Source: Fen-1298 sp963833465
Lineage (GTDB): Bacteria > Bacteroidota > Ignavibacteria > UBA10030
Assembly (NCBI GenBank): GCA_963833465.1
Contig: CAWHXW010000004.1
Coordinates: 868,001-932,000 of the forward strand
Length of the DNA: 64,000 bases
Reading direction: 5' to 3'
Of the stretch, positions 35,611 through 45,396 are shown piece by piece (positions within the stretch are counted from its first letter, which is position 1; every line of letters begins with the position of its first letter). The notes under the pieces are model-generated. The model saw nothing but the letters and a program-made list of their open reading frames with translations, ran no database searches and was not told the DNA's origin. The position numbers were made by a program, and so were the translations under genes.

Positions 35611-36495
35611 ATGGCAGAAATTATTGATGGAAAGAAAATAGCAGATGAAATAAAGCGTGAAGTGAAAGAAGAGACTTTGCATTTAAAAGAAACAAAAGGC
35701 ATCGTTCCGGGACTTGCAGTCATCTTGGTTGGCGACAATCCTGCATCGCAGTCTTATGTTCGTTCTAAAGAGAAATCCTGTGATGCAATGGGATTTTATT
35801 CTGTTACGGAATATATGCCTGCGGAAGCATCCGAAGCAGCACTTCTTGCAAAGATCGATTCTTTTAACCGCGATCCAAAAATACACGGAATTCTTGTTCA
35901 GCTTCCACTGCCGAAGGGACTCAACGAGCATACTTTAATAGCTGCAATTGATCCGAAAAAAGATGTGGATGGGATTCATCCGATGAGTATTGGAAAATTA
36001 GTACTCGGACTCGATACATTTAAATCATGCACGCCGGCAGGCATTCAGGAAATGTTGACCCGGAGCGGGAACGATCCATCAGGTAAGCACGCCGTTGTCG
36101 TCGGAAGAAGCAATATTGTTGGTAAACCGGTCGCAAATATTTTACTCCAAAAGCAGAACGGAGCAAATGCAATTGTTACCGTGGCACACACAGGTGCTAC
36201 CGATCTTGAGTCTTATATTAAATCTGCAGATATTCTCATTGCTGCAATTGGCAAACCGGAATTTATTACAGGTGAAATGCTAAAGCCCGGTGCTGTTGTC
36301 ATCGATGTTGGAATTAATCGGGTTGAAGATGCGTCTTCACCGAAAGGATATCGCATTGTAGGCGATGTACATTTTGAGTCTGCATCGAAAGTGGCAAAAG
36401 CGATCACACCTGTTCCTGGCGGAGTCGGATTGATGACCGTTGCTATGTTAATGAAAAATACTTTGAAAGCCGCTCAGATAGCCAGTTGCAGATAG
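35611..36495 (+). CDS. folD: Bifunctional methylenetetrahydrofolate dehydrogenase / methenyltetrahydrofolate cyclohydrolase
   Basis: FolD interconverts 5,10-methylene-THF and 10-formyl-THF with NADP, feeding purine synthesis. The 294 residues contain GDNPASQSYVRSKEKSC with the catalytic Lys, GILVQLPLPKGL, DPKKDVDGIHPMSIGKL, VVGRSNIVGKPVANILL (dinucleotide binding) and ITPVPGGVGLMTVAMLM. It closes the plus-strand run and shares the purine theme with purM at its start. AAGGAATAAAA precedes the ATG. It converges on a minus-strand gene 14 bases beyond its stop, with no clear terminator between. Confidence 0.96.
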   Translation: MAEIIDGKKIADEIKREVKEETLHLKETKGIVPGLAVILVGDNPASQSYVRSKEKSCDAMGFYSVTEYMPAEASEAALLAKIDSFNRDPKIHGILVQLPLPKGLNEHTLIAAIDPKKDVDGIHPMSIGKLVLGLDTFKSCTPAGIQEMLTRSGNDPSGKHAVVVGRSNIVGKPVANILLQKQNGANAIVTVAHTGATDLESYIKSADILIAAIGKPEFITGEMLKPGAVVIDVGINRVEDASSPKGYRIVGDVHFESASKVAKAITPVPGGVGLMTVAMLMKNTLKAAQIASCR

Positions 36496-36509
36496 CAAAT
36501 TAAAAATGC

Positions 36510-36809
36510 TTAGGATTTATCCTCGAATAACCTTGCAAAACCATCGTATGGAAGAAGAGGAAGAAGTCTAAATTTAATAAGTTTCACTTGAACCAAAGGC
36601 AATGAATCAATTATGCGTTGTGCCTCTGCCAAATCTTCGCATTCAAGAATCAAAACAGCTTCATAACGATCTTGACAGAAATATAATTCGCGAATTGTTC
36701 CTTCTTGATATAATTCCCATGCACGTTTAGCTTCAGCAACGAGCAATTCCATTGTGAACTGTTCATCTTTTATACCATCGATTTCAATTTCAAGAGCAAG
36801 AATTTTCAT
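36510..36809 (-). CDS. Small dimeric alpha/beta-barrel protein (YCII/muconolactone isomerase-like)
   Basis: A 99-residue protein with the beta-alpha-beta pattern of the ferredoxin-like dimeric barrel superfamily: KILALEIEIDGI, a helix with a central region TMELLVAEAKRAWELYQEG, YFCQDRYEAVLILECED, LAEAQRIIDSLPLV and VKLIKFRLLPLLPY. No catalytic residues can be named. Its start codon overlaps the stop of the preceding DUF3857 gene (ATGA), so it is the last gene of that operon. Confidence 0.7.
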   Translation of the reverse strand: MKILALEIEIDGIKDEQFTMELLVAEAKRAWELYQEGTIRELYFCQDRYEAVLILECEDLAEAQRIIDSLPLVQVKLIKFRLLPLLPYDGFARLFEDKS

Positions 36810-38350
36810 TTTCTATCATTTCTGATCAATACGACCTGTGCTCTGTCTGCTTTTACAATGTCTGCAAAGAACTTGCGATATTCATTATAATTTTTTGCAG
36901 GAATAGAATATTCTTTTATCTCCAATGATCTTTGATAAACAATTACTGAATCGCCAAAGGCAAGTGTTCTTGAATTAAATTCACCGAACGAAGCTGTCAG
37001 ATGTACTTCTCCAGGAAGTGATTCCACGGTAAAACCAGTTGGAAGAGAATAAGAGATAGAATCGACATCGAGATATGGATAATCATAACGAATAGGAGAA
37101 AGACGTTGTGCAATATTCGGCGGAATATAAGTTGTCCGTTCCATTAAATTCGGCAGAAAAAATATCCGATAACCAAGGCAGGATGCGAAATGCGGCAGCA
37201 CAAGCTGAAGTGACAGATCAATTTTCAAATCGTGTTCCTCTAAGCCATTGAATTTATAATTTTTAAGATTTGCATTAGGAACACCAAGATTGTTCATGAC
37301 CCAACGCTCACGTTCTTCCGGTGATTCATCGTAAATTGCAGCACGGACATAGTCTTGCTGGTCTCCGGTTCGTGTGATTGCTACATCTGCTTCGGCATCG
37401 CCGATAAATGATAATGTCACTGACGCTCGCCGCTGTTGTTTGTTTTGTTCAGATGTACTTGGCGGAGTCCGGACGACGACCCCTCCTTCTGGTGTTATCA
37501 ATAATACACCGCGATTTTCAGTGTACTTGCTGATATGCCCGAATGGCATCGATTGGCTTGTACACTCAAGCCATACCGTATCTTTTAAAAGAGGCACACA
37601 AACCATTACATGATTAAATTGGTCGCTGGAAAATTCATTGATGAAAGGGAACCGATAATTTCCAGCTCGAATGAGAAAAGGATAGGAGACAATGCCGGCT
37701 TCTTTAAGTAATGCCACAAGATAATTGGATAGAGCTTTGCAATCGCCGTAGCTTCGTTCATGCACATACGTTGCTTCAAATGGCTGCCAGCCGCCGATGC
37801 CAAGTTGTACACTGACATATCGAGTCCGATTTTGCATGTAGCGGTAAAGTTTTTTGATTTTTGTTTTTGTATCATCTGTCGGCAAGAGAAGAGAATGAAT
37901 GTCCTTTATAGCCGATTCAGGCAGAATATCTCTATCTTTGATCAGGTTGTAATTCCATTCTCCAAATTTTTTCCATGTTCTCATATCTCCCGGATAATCT
38001 CCTATCTCAAAGAATGATGGGGCAATGCGAACGATTGTAGCCACATCTTCTGCATCTTCACCAACTACATCTTTGGACAGCTTAGGAAGATTTTTAGATT
38101 CCCATACGTACATCTTTTTACTGCCATCGATTGATATAGCCGGTTTTACTGTATCGTTATTGCACCAATAGCGCAGAGTATCATCTTTATAAATAATAAC
38201 CTCGAATCGATTCTGTTCTACTGCATCATGAGGTACTTTGAGATAACCATACTGGCCAATCCAAGTATCCTTTGGTGTAATATTCATAGCTGTACTCGAT
38301 AGTATATGGATATTGATCATGATAAAGCTCAGCAATCTGAGCACGCGCAT
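36806..38350 (-). CDS. DUF3857/transglutaminase-like protein, C-terminal part after a frameshift
   Basis: The native frame runs from about 38227. It continues the DUF3857 domain (DAVEQNRFEVIIYKD) and holds a transglutaminase-like domain with the catalytic Cys in RSYGDCKALSNYLVALL and the His in FSSDQFNHVMVCVPL, followed by a DUF2569-free C-terminal beta region. The upstream limit listed is the first in-frame ATG but lies in the wrong frame for coding there. The N-terminal part is in the other frame (38226-38753). The two would form one exported or periplasmic protein of about 650 residues. Confidence 0.78.
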   Translation of the reverse strand: MRVLRLLSFIMINIHILSSTAMNITPKDTWIGQYGYLKVPHDAVEQNRFEVIIYKDDTLRYWCNNDTVKPAISIDGSKKMYVWESKNLPKLSKDVVGEDAEDVATIVRIAPSFFEIGDYPGDMRTWKKFGEWNYNLIKDRDILPESAIKDIHSLLLPTDDTKTKIKKLYRYMQNRTRYVSVQLGIGGWQPFEATYVHERSYGDCKALSNYLVALLKEAGIVSYPFLIRAGNYRFPFINEFSSDQFNHVMVCVPLLKDTVWLECTSQSMPFGHISKYTENRGVLLITPEGGVVVRTPPSTSEQNKQQRRASVTLSFIGDAEADVAITRTGDQQDYVRAAIYDESPEERERWVMNNLGVPNANLKNYKFNGLEEHDLKIDLSLQLVLPHFASCLGYRIFFLPNLMERTTYIPPNIAQRLSPIRYDYPYLDVDSISYSLPTGFTVESLPGEVHLTASFGEFNSRTLAFGDSVIVYQRSLEIKEYSIPAKNYNEYRKFFADIVKADRAQVVLIRNDRK

Positions 38351-38753
38351 CTATAGCAAGAGAAAAGCCATCTGTCCCGCTGTAGTCCTTAATCTCGTCG
38401 CTTCCCAGTTCACGAATCTTTTCTCCGTTCGCATCATAAATTGCACCTTCGAGCTCTTCAATTTTATAGAACTTATCATACCAAAGTTCAAGATAACCAT
38501 AGTCTCGTTTTTCTTTTTTAAAAATCGTTGCTGCAAATTTGACTTTTAATTTTGCGCTATGTTCGTTCTTTATCTCAAATTGCATAAAGTCGGTACGGAT
38601 AACTGCATCGGCATCTTTCAGGAGCGCAGAAGGAATTTTTTTAATATCGTATTCTTTTTCATCCTTTGTTGAGGCAAAAAGCGATCGAAAGGTGATCATC
38701 TCTCCAAAGAGAATAAAATAAATTATAAAATTGAAAAACTTAATCGTTTTCAT
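38226..38753 (-). CDS. DUF3857/transglutaminase-like protein, N-terminal part
   Basis: This part has a signal peptide (FFNFIIYFILFGEMITF) and the first half of a DUF3857 domain (ELWYDKFYKIEELEGAIYDA, YDGxx-like GTDGFSLAIDARAQIAELY). It stops at TGA 38226-38228 after LDWPVWLSQSTS, and the +1 frame goes on directly with DAVEQNRFEV, so the break falls exactly at the stop codon. The start overlaps the end of the upstream paralogue by four bases (ATGA). Confidence 0.8.
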   Translation of the reverse strand: MKTIKFFNFIIYFILFGEMITFRSLFASTKDEKEYDIKKIPSALLKDADAVIRTDFMQFEIKNEHSAKLKVKFAATIFKKEKRDYGYLELWYDKFYKIEELEGAIYDANGEKIRELGSDEIKDYSGTDGFSLAIDARAQIAELYHDQYPYTIEYSYEYYTKGYLDWPVWLSQSTS

Positions 38754-40810
38754 TTCTTTGATTTTTTCTTCAAAGGTTTTTGTTCCTGCTTTAAAACAGA
38801 TTCAGGTGGAATCGGTCTCCTAATCCGGGCGAGGACCAATTGTTCAGATTCTAATGCTACGATTTGAGAATAGAAATCTCTTAGCTCCTTGTAAAACTTG
38901 GGTTTTATTTCTATTGCATTTATTTCTAACTTCATCTTCACAAGGATTTGATGGCTGTCGATTTGAATTTTTCTGGAATAAACTGCTAAACCCGAACCTA
39001 CAGATAATGACTGATTGTACAGCGATCCTTTGACAACAAAACTATCAGGGATAGTTAGATTTATCACCGAAGTATGACTTCTCATATACGAATAATCTAT
39101 TGGGAATTTTCTGATTCTACTTTTAAATGGATTATCGTTTCTCCGCTGTAAGATATGAGGATTAATATAAATTAAATCTCCATTGCTTTGTGCGTAACTT
39201 TGAGATGATATCCATGCTTTAAGTGTCAAGGGCAAATTGATGCTATCTTTTGAATCGATTTTTACCGAGTCGATAGTAATTCCAGCTTCTTCGGTTTCGA
39301 ATTTTTCTTTGGCGATGTCAATGTCTTTCTTATCTTTGAGATCACGGCGTGTTATCAAGCTTGCATATTCACGATATGCATTCTCTAAGGTTCCATTTAA
39401 AGAACCATCCGGATGCAGGTTGATTATCGCAAGTGATACATTGATATAGCGGTTTTTAGCCGTAAGCGGCGCCCATATTACAGAATCCTTTTTTATAACA
39501 AGCCCCATCACATTCAATGCCTTTGTTGGTAGTAGTTCCATAGGCCGAAGCGGATCGGTGGCGTCAATAAAATATTGCTCGGAACCGATTGTTGCTCTTG
39601 CAAGCATATAATTGAATTGCGATTCAATCGGGTATAAATCTTGAATCTTTCCATTATCGCGTGTACTGAGAATGACCGGATCTCCATTTATTCCGATACT
39701 CTTTAAAAGCGAAAGAAGAAGGAAAGTGATATCAGCACTGGACCCTTTTTTTGATTCAAGAACATCGTTAACATCTCTTTCGGAATATTTTCGATTTTCA
39801 CCATTCCAGACTACAGATTTACTTACCCAATCATAAATTGCTTTTAGTTTTTCTTCAGGCGATGATAAATTGGCGGTAATTTCCATGGCTTGTTTGCGGA
39901 CTTTGCGCGTATCATCAACCCTCTGCAGGCATTCATTATCGTCTGCTAATTCATTTACCAATGAGCTCCATGTATTCATAATCCGCTTTATGCCTCTGTC
40001 GACAAATGCGGTAGCTGCCAATTGAACATCTATTTTATCAACATAGTCGCTTATAGTAGTTATATATGGTTCATCGCGTAAAGCCGGAAGATCTTTTGCC
40101 ACCCAACGGTGGAGATAGCATTTAACAAAGTCCGCGCCAAGAATAGTCCGAACTCCCGAAAAACACTGGTTCACATCCTGCGTTTCGCAAATATAAAAAG
40201 GTTCATAACCTAAAGAGACGATAGAATACGCAATCGATGTTGGAGTCTGAATGCGGTATTCACTCCAACGAACAGGTTCACTGCGCTGGAATACCCAATC
40301 CTTCATCAACCAAAGGCTTGATGATTCAATATTATATCGAACTTCAATAACACAACCCGGCTTCAATCCCGGTAATGTGAATTTATATCGCGTGTGCTTT
40401 TCGTCAACTTCATCTTTAAAGATATCCCTTTTCTCCAATTCATTTTTCACAATCTCGCTGTGATCATCAAGAAAATATGTAATGCCTTCTATATCTCTAA
40501 TTTCCTCTATATTATCTTTGGAATATAGAACGATAGAAAATGTACCCCACTCATATCCTTTAGTTGTCAGGATTTTCACGCGTAAATGTCTCTTGAAAAC
40601 GATGTTCAATTCATTATTGAATGATGATTCCCCATAATCGCAAAGTATAAGTGACGAAGCATTAGAATCTTCTGGAAATGATTTCATTTCGAGATCAGCC
40701 TTCGGTATCTCACCCCATTTAATCGGCGGTTCTTGAGCAAAAAGAAAAAGTAAAGGTTGAAGAAAAAGAATGAATATCAAACTATATCGGCAGAAAATTT
40801 TCATTTCCAT
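38750..40810 (-). CDS. DUF3857/transglutaminase-like protein, probably catalytically dead
   Basis: A 686-residue paralogue of the next gene with a signal peptide (YSLIFILFLQPLLFLFAQ), a DUF3857 domain (about residues 55-240) and a transglutaminase-like domain. At the position of the catalytic Cys it has KKGSSADITFLLLSLLK, Ser instead of Cys, and where the His is expected it has ESQFNYMLARA, Tyr instead of His; the Asp in YFIDATDPLRP remains. The paralogue keeps both Cys and His. It may therefore be a scaffold or binding protein. It lies 45 bases after a small membrane-protein gene. Confidence 0.85.
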   Translation of the reverse strand: MEMKIFCRYSLIFILFLQPLLFLFAQEPPIKWGEIPKADLEMKSFPEDSNASSLILCDYGESSFNNELNIVFKRHLRVKILTTKGYEWGTFSIVLYSKDNIEEIRDIEGITYFLDDHSEIVKNELEKRDIFKDEVDEKHTRYKFTLPGLKPGCVIEVRYNIESSSLWLMKDWVFQRSEPVRWSEYRIQTPTSIAYSIVSLGYEPFYICETQDVNQCFSGVRTILGADFVKCYLHRWVAKDLPALRDEPYITTISDYVDKIDVQLAATAFVDRGIKRIMNTWSSLVNELADDNECLQRVDDTRKVRKQAMEITANLSSPEEKLKAIYDWVSKSVVWNGENRKYSERDVNDVLESKKGSSADITFLLLSLLKSIGINGDPVILSTRDNGKIQDLYPIESQFNYMLARATIGSEQYFIDATDPLRPMELLPTKALNVMGLVIKKDSVIWAPLTAKNRYINVSLAIINLHPDGSLNGTLENAYREYASLITRRDLKDKKDIDIAKEKFETEEAGITIDSVKIDSKDSINLPLTLKAWISSQSYAQSNGDLIYINPHILQRRNDNPFKSRIRKFPIDYSYMRSHTSVINLTIPDSFVVKGSLYNQSLSVGSGLAVYSRKIQIDSHQILVKMKLEINAIEIKPKFYKELRDFYSQIVALESEQLVLARIRRPIPPESVLKQEQKPLKKKSKK

Positions 40811-40854
40811 GGATAGTCCTCCTAGTTTGAAAGATTTATTATAAGAGTGCGCTG

Positions 40855-41289
40855 TTAATTCCTGCTTTCCCCATCTTTATTTGAGATCTCCGGTGTTAGG
40901 TTAAAGAGCCGGATAGTTTCATCATTAAATAACAGCCAAATACTGTAGACACCGAGAATAGTACCGAGTGGAATGCGAATTAGATTAAAGAACGATGTCA
41001 CAAGAATTGTAATCCTTCCCCATTCTTTTCTTTTAATCACGCCGACAGCTCCAATAATTCCGATGACGGAAAAAACTAAAAGAAAAATTCCTATAATAGT
41101 TAAGACAATAGGAACGACATCCAATATTTCCTGAGGTATTTCTTGCATCCCATTGTGGCTTGCTCGATCAATATATTCCAATAAATATTTAAAACCACCT
41201 GCGATGGCAAATAGAAAAAATGAACCGGCGAGCGACAAAGAATTATAAACGATATTTAGAATTCCTACAAGCGTAATATGTTTTTCCAT
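40855..41289 (-). CDS. Small membrane protein with four predicted helices
   Basis: A 144-residue protein with four hydrophobic segments (ILNIVYNSLSLAGSFFLFAI; VVPIVLTIIGIFLLVFSVIG; ILVTSFFNLIRIPLGTILG and the last one around VYSIWLLF) and no motif I recognise. AAAGGAG lies 10 bases before the ATG, so expression is credible. It sits between a GH94 gene and the DUF3857 pair on the same strand. Confidence 0.7.
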   Translation of the reverse strand: MEKHITLVGILNIVYNSLSLAGSFFLFAIAGGFKYLLEYIDRASHNGMQEIPQEILDVVPIVLTIIGIFLLVFSVIGIIGAVGVIKRKEWGRITILVTSFFNLIRIPLGTILGVYSIWLLFNDETIRLFNLTPEISNKDGESRN

Positions 41290-41417
41290 GACACGCAGCT
41301 CCTTTACGAATTTATGGTTTAAATTATCTGCAAATAAATATAATATCCTCCAAAATCGAATGAACTATGGTTATAGCAACAGCAAAAAAACTTTCGCAAT
41401 TTCGAATTCTTATAAAA

Positions 41418-43808
41418 TTACATTTCCACTACTACATCGTTATTCTCTGTCATGTTATCGCAAGGGATTAGGTTCCCTTCAATGAGATTACCATTCACAG
41501 TCATTTTTTTTACACTTTTTTGTGCACCGCTTTTATTTATTATTGTGATACCGAAGTTCTTTCCACGAAATCTTCGATTGATTTTCACTTCCTTCCATCG
41601 TGATGGAATACATGGATCTATCCGCAATCCATCGTACTCCGGCTGGATTCCAAGAATATATTGCGCTGCAGTGTAATATGCCCACGATGCAGTTCCGCTT
41701 AGCCAAGGCAGCCGCGATGCGCCATAGCGCGGGCTGTATTTGCTGTTCGTAAATTGTGCATACACATACGGCTCTGTTTGGCGTACTTCAGCTTTCGTAT
41801 TATATGCCGACGGCATAAATTTGTGATAGTATTCATAAGCTTTATTCCCACGCCCAATAATTGCTTCGGCGGCAACTGCCCATCCTTGTGTATGCTGGAA
41901 AATGGACGCATTCTCCTTCATCCCTTTATTAAATAACCTGGATTTTATAATACTCGGATCGGTTTTTTCCACCGGAGGGTCATCAATCATTAATCCATAT
42001 TCTGTAGAAAGACGTTTATGCACAACGTCTAATAATTTTTCTGATCGTTCCTTAGAGATATGACCGCTGATCACTGCCCATGGCTGAGGTTCAAGAAAAA
42101 TAGAAGCTTCAGTATTTTCTTTCGAACCAAATTTTAATCCATCTGCACGGTACGCCCGCAAATACCATTCACCATCCCATGCAAACTTTTCCAAGTTCTC
42201 ATCCAATGTCTTTAAATATCCTTCTGCCCATTTTGCTTCTTCTGGTTCTTTCAACAATATTGCAATTTCTATATACGTTTTTAGAGCATAGCGAAGTTGA
42301 AATGCCACAAACGTCGTTTCGCCGTCTTGCCCAAGCTCTAAGCAGTCATTCCAATCAGCAGAAAGACCACACGGGAATCCATGCTTTCCTGAACGATCGA
42401 GATTGAATTGCATCGCTCGACGCAGATGTCCAAAAACTGTATCCTCGCCTTTATCTGCATACGGAAGAACTTTTTTGTAGAAAGAAATATCTCCGGTTTC
42501 TTTGACATAGGCAGGAATGGTGTTAAACAGCCACATACAATCATCGGAACGGTATTCTTTTTCTTCAGGTGCCTTTTCAAATCCAGGCCTATGAGCAAAA
42601 GGTTTAACTACAGGCATTGCTCCGCCGGAAGATACCTGACCGGTTATCATCAATTCAAGCCGTTCTTTCACATCATCCGGAATAGAATGAAGAATGCCAA
42701 GCATATCCTGAACCGTGTCCCGGTAACCGAGTCCATCCCGTTCACCTGCGTACACTAAACTTGCTGCACGCGACCATGCAAATGTCATTAAATTGTTATA
42801 AGGATTCCAGGTATTGAACATACTATTAAATTCTGCATCCGGCGTTACGGCGCTCATACCGGATATACGCGAATGCCAATATTTTCTCAGCTTTTCAAAT
42901 TCTTCTTTTACTCTTGATGGATCTCCAAACTCGCGAATAGCTTGTTTCCCCTCAACTCCAGCCGTACCTATTCCCATGAGTACAACGATCTCTTTAGACT
43001 CTCCAGGTTTCAGGTCAATATCTACCTGCAATGTTCCGCAAGAATTATCTCCGACTGCTTTAGAGTTTGTGCATTTTCCTTTTTCCACAACAAGCGGATT
43101 GGCGTATGTCCGGTAAGGACCAAGGAATATTTCACGATCTGTATCAAAACCTTTTATTTTGGCACCTGCAATTGCAAGAAAAGTATGACGTCCTTGCCCG
43201 TTATCTTCAAAATGTTCTGGGTGTGATGGCATATAGACGTTGGTTCCATGATCAATGATGTTATCAACAACATCCATCTTCATGATGTACTGCGAATATT
43301 GAAGATTGATCATGTCTTGCAATAAGTTCCAATTATTTGCATACTCTACAAATGTGAAGATGCTTAGCTTACGTTTCTTCTTGCCGGTATTTGAAATTTT
43401 CATTAACCAGCACTCTAACATCTTTCCAAGGGGAACAAAATAAAGAGTTTCAGTCTTTATAAAAGAATATTCAGAGGATATTTTTGTGTACGCTGAACCA
43501 TGCCTGCATTGAGATTTGTATTGTTTGAGTGATTTGCCAACCGGCTGCCACGATGCCGACCAATAATCCTTGCTTTCTTTATCCCGCAGATACAAATACC
43601 TGCCTGGTTGATCCATCGGAATAACATTGAATCGCAACCGAGTAAATCTTCCTTGCGCAGCAGATTTTATAAAACTATATCCGCCTGCATTATTGGTAAT
43701 GATCGCTCCATATTCCGTGGAACCAAGATAGTTGCTCCATGATCTTGGAGTATTCGGCTTTTTAATTACGTACTCTTTGTTTTTATCATCAAAATATCCA
43801 TACTGCAT
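41418..43808 (-). CDS. Glycoside hydrolase family 94 phosphorylase (disaccharide phosphorylase)
   Basis: GH94 enzymes split beta-linked disaccharides with phosphate to yield a sugar 1-phosphate and a free sugar in the cytoplasm. The 796-residue protein begins MQYGYFDDKNKEYVIKKPNT, then NYLGSTEYG, NNAGGYSFIKSAAQGR, GERDGLGYRDTVQDMLGI, and the general acid in LSADWNDCLELG. No signal peptide is seen, as expected for a cytosolic enzyme. The sequence is close to chitobiose and cellobiose phosphorylase types; I cannot decide between them. It follows a sugar symporter gene after 50 bases, and GAAGAGGA precedes the ATG. Confidence 0.9.
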   Translation of the reverse strand: MQYGYFDDKNKEYVIKKPNTPRSWSNYLGSTEYGAIITNNAGGYSFIKSAAQGRFTRLRFNVIPMDQPGRYLYLRDKESKDYWSASWQPVGKSLKQYKSQCRHGSAYTKISSEYSFIKTETLYFVPLGKMLECWLMKISNTGKKKRKLSIFTFVEYANNWNLLQDMINLQYSQYIMKMDVVDNIIDHGTNVYMPSHPEHFEDNGQGRHTFLAIAGAKIKGFDTDREIFLGPYRTYANPLVVEKGKCTNSKAVGDNSCGTLQVDIDLKPGESKEIVVLMGIGTAGVEGKQAIREFGDPSRVKEEFEKLRKYWHSRISGMSAVTPDAEFNSMFNTWNPYNNLMTFAWSRAASLVYAGERDGLGYRDTVQDMLGILHSIPDDVKERLELMITGQVSSGGAMPVVKPFAHRPGFEKAPEEKEYRSDDCMWLFNTIPAYVKETGDISFYKKVLPYADKGEDTVFGHLRRAMQFNLDRSGKHGFPCGLSADWNDCLELGQDGETTFVAFQLRYALKTYIEIAILLKEPEEAKWAEGYLKTLDENLEKFAWDGEWYLRAYRADGLKFGSKENTEASIFLEPQPWAVISGHISKERSEKLLDVVHKRLSTEYGLMIDDPPVEKTDPSIIKSRLFNKGMKENASIFQHTQGWAVAAEAIIGRGNKAYEYYHKFMPSAYNTKAEVRQTEPYVYAQFTNSKYSPRYGASRLPWLSGTASWAYYTAAQYILGIQPEYDGLRIDPCIPSRWKEVKINRRFRGKNFGITIINKSGAQKSVKKMTVNGNLIEGNLIPCDNMTENNDVVVEM

Positions 43809-43858
43809 AATATATGTCCTCTTCAGTTATTTATCTTTTTTAATTCGTATTTATTATA

Positions 43859-45358
43859 TCATGCTGTTTGCGGAACTTCACCGCTTTCTTTCCGTTTCAA
43901 ATCAAGTTCTGTCTTAACCTTTATCATTGACGGCTCATCCAACTTATAAAAGAATGCTAATATAATTAACGCCACAGTTCCAACTACAACCGGTATAACA
44001 CTCATCATTGCTTTCAATCCATTTTGTACGTCGATGTTCTGAACAATATTGGCAACGAATCCCGTTTGATCTAAAATAAATGCAGCGATCATACTTCCGA
44101 CGGCCCAGCCAATTTTATTAGACATAATTGAAGCCGAGAAAACAAGACCTGTAGCTCTTCTTCCGGTTTTCCATTCTGAATAATCAGCAGTGTCAGCATA
44201 AAGAACCCATAACAGTGCGGAAATCGGACCGCCTGTCAATGAGCCAAAGAATTGAAAAGTAAAAATCAGCAAAAGGTTTTCTGGTTTGAAGAAGTAGAAA
44301 GAACCTGTGCATATTAGTGCGGCAATGAAAAGTATTATCACTGCGCTTTTTCTTCCCACTAATTTTGCAAACTTCGGGACAAACAGAACACCCACTAAGG
44401 ATAATCCTTGTCCGATAGTATTGAAGATAGATGCCAGTATTTCAAAACCAAACTTATGAGATGCATCCAATAAAGGTGCAGCCTGACTTCCGAACAATCC
44501 CGAAATAGGATTAATAATAAATTGGATGAAGAAATTTGATATTTGCGTGAGCAGCGTGCTCCGCTGTTCCCCCACATAATATTTAAAATAGTGAGTTGTC
44601 ACGCTCATACGTATGCAAACAAAAAGAATAAAAAGAATTGTCACGATAAATAATAACATCCAAGGAATGTTCTTCGATAAATCTTTTAGATCATTCTTTA
44701 CGGAAGTTTTTTCCTTCGCGATAGGCTGAATTCGTTCTTTCGTAGATAAAAATGTTATGAGGAAAAAGATGATTGCCGCAATGCCGTACATACCCATCGT
44801 CATCTGCCATCCTTTTGCGGGAATTCCATGTCCGAAGTATGATGCCAATGGAAGAACGGTCGCAGATACAATAAAACCGCCCAAGTATGCACCCATAAAC
44901 TTGAAGGACGATGCGCTTGTTCGATCCACCGGATCGCCGCTGATAACGCCGAGTAATGCAGTATATGGAATGTTGATTGTCGAGTAGAGAAACATAAATA
45001 AAATGAATGTGATATAAGCATAAACCAGATTTCCTACTTCACTAAATGCCGGCACTGTAAACGCCAGTACCGCTGAAATAGCTAACGGCACAGCACCAAA
45101 TAACAGGTATGGCCTGAATTTACCCCAGCGGCTTTTCGTCCGATCAGCCGTCATACCGATTACAACATCAAAAAAGGCATCCAATATTCTGGAGACGAAA
45201 AACATTATTCCAGCAGCTTTTCCCGTTAAACCAAAAACATCGGTATAAAAGAAAAGCAATTGCGACATAACCGTTGCCCAGAATAAACAAGAAGCTAAAT
45301 CACCAAAGCCATATCCGATTTTTTCTTTAAAGGTTAACCGTTCAGTTGCTTCATTCAT
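43859..45358 (-). CDS. GPH-family sugar:cation symporter (MelB-like MFS transporter)
   Basis: A 499-residue transporter with 12 predicted helices. The N-terminus has the family mark GYGFGDLASCLFWATVM and RILDAFFDVVIGMTADRTKSRWGKFRPYLLFG with the sodium-site Asp residues of MelB-type carriers. It most likely imports an oligosaccharide or glycoside together with a cation. GGAG precedes the ATG. Flanking GH94 and GH3 genes suggest the substrate is a beta-linked di- or oligosaccharide. Confidence 0.93.
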   Translation of the reverse strand: MNEATERLTFKEKIGYGFGDLASCLFWATVMSQLLFFYTDVFGLTGKAAGIMFFVSRILDAFFDVVIGMTADRTKSRWGKFRPYLLFGAVPLAISAVLAFTVPAFSEVGNLVYAYITFILFMFLYSTINIPYTALLGVISGDPVDRTSASSFKFMGAYLGGFIVSATVLPLASYFGHGIPAKGWQMTMGMYGIAAIIFFLITFLSTKERIQPIAKEKTSVKNDLKDLSKNIPWMLLFIVTILFILFVCIRMSVTTHYFKYYVGEQRSTLLTQISNFFIQFIINPISGLFGSQAAPLLDASHKFGFEILASIFNTIGQGLSLVGVLFVPKFAKLVGRKSAVIILFIAALICTGSFYFFKPENLLLIFTFQFFGSLTGGPISALLWVLYADTADYSEWKTGRRATGLVFSASIMSNKIGWAVGSMIAAFILDQTGFVANIVQNIDVQNGLKAMMSVIPVVVGTVALIILAFFYKLDEPSMIKVKTELDLKRKESGEVPQTA

Positions 45359-45396
45359 AATAATCTCCTACGAATTTAATGTTTGAAATTTTCCTC

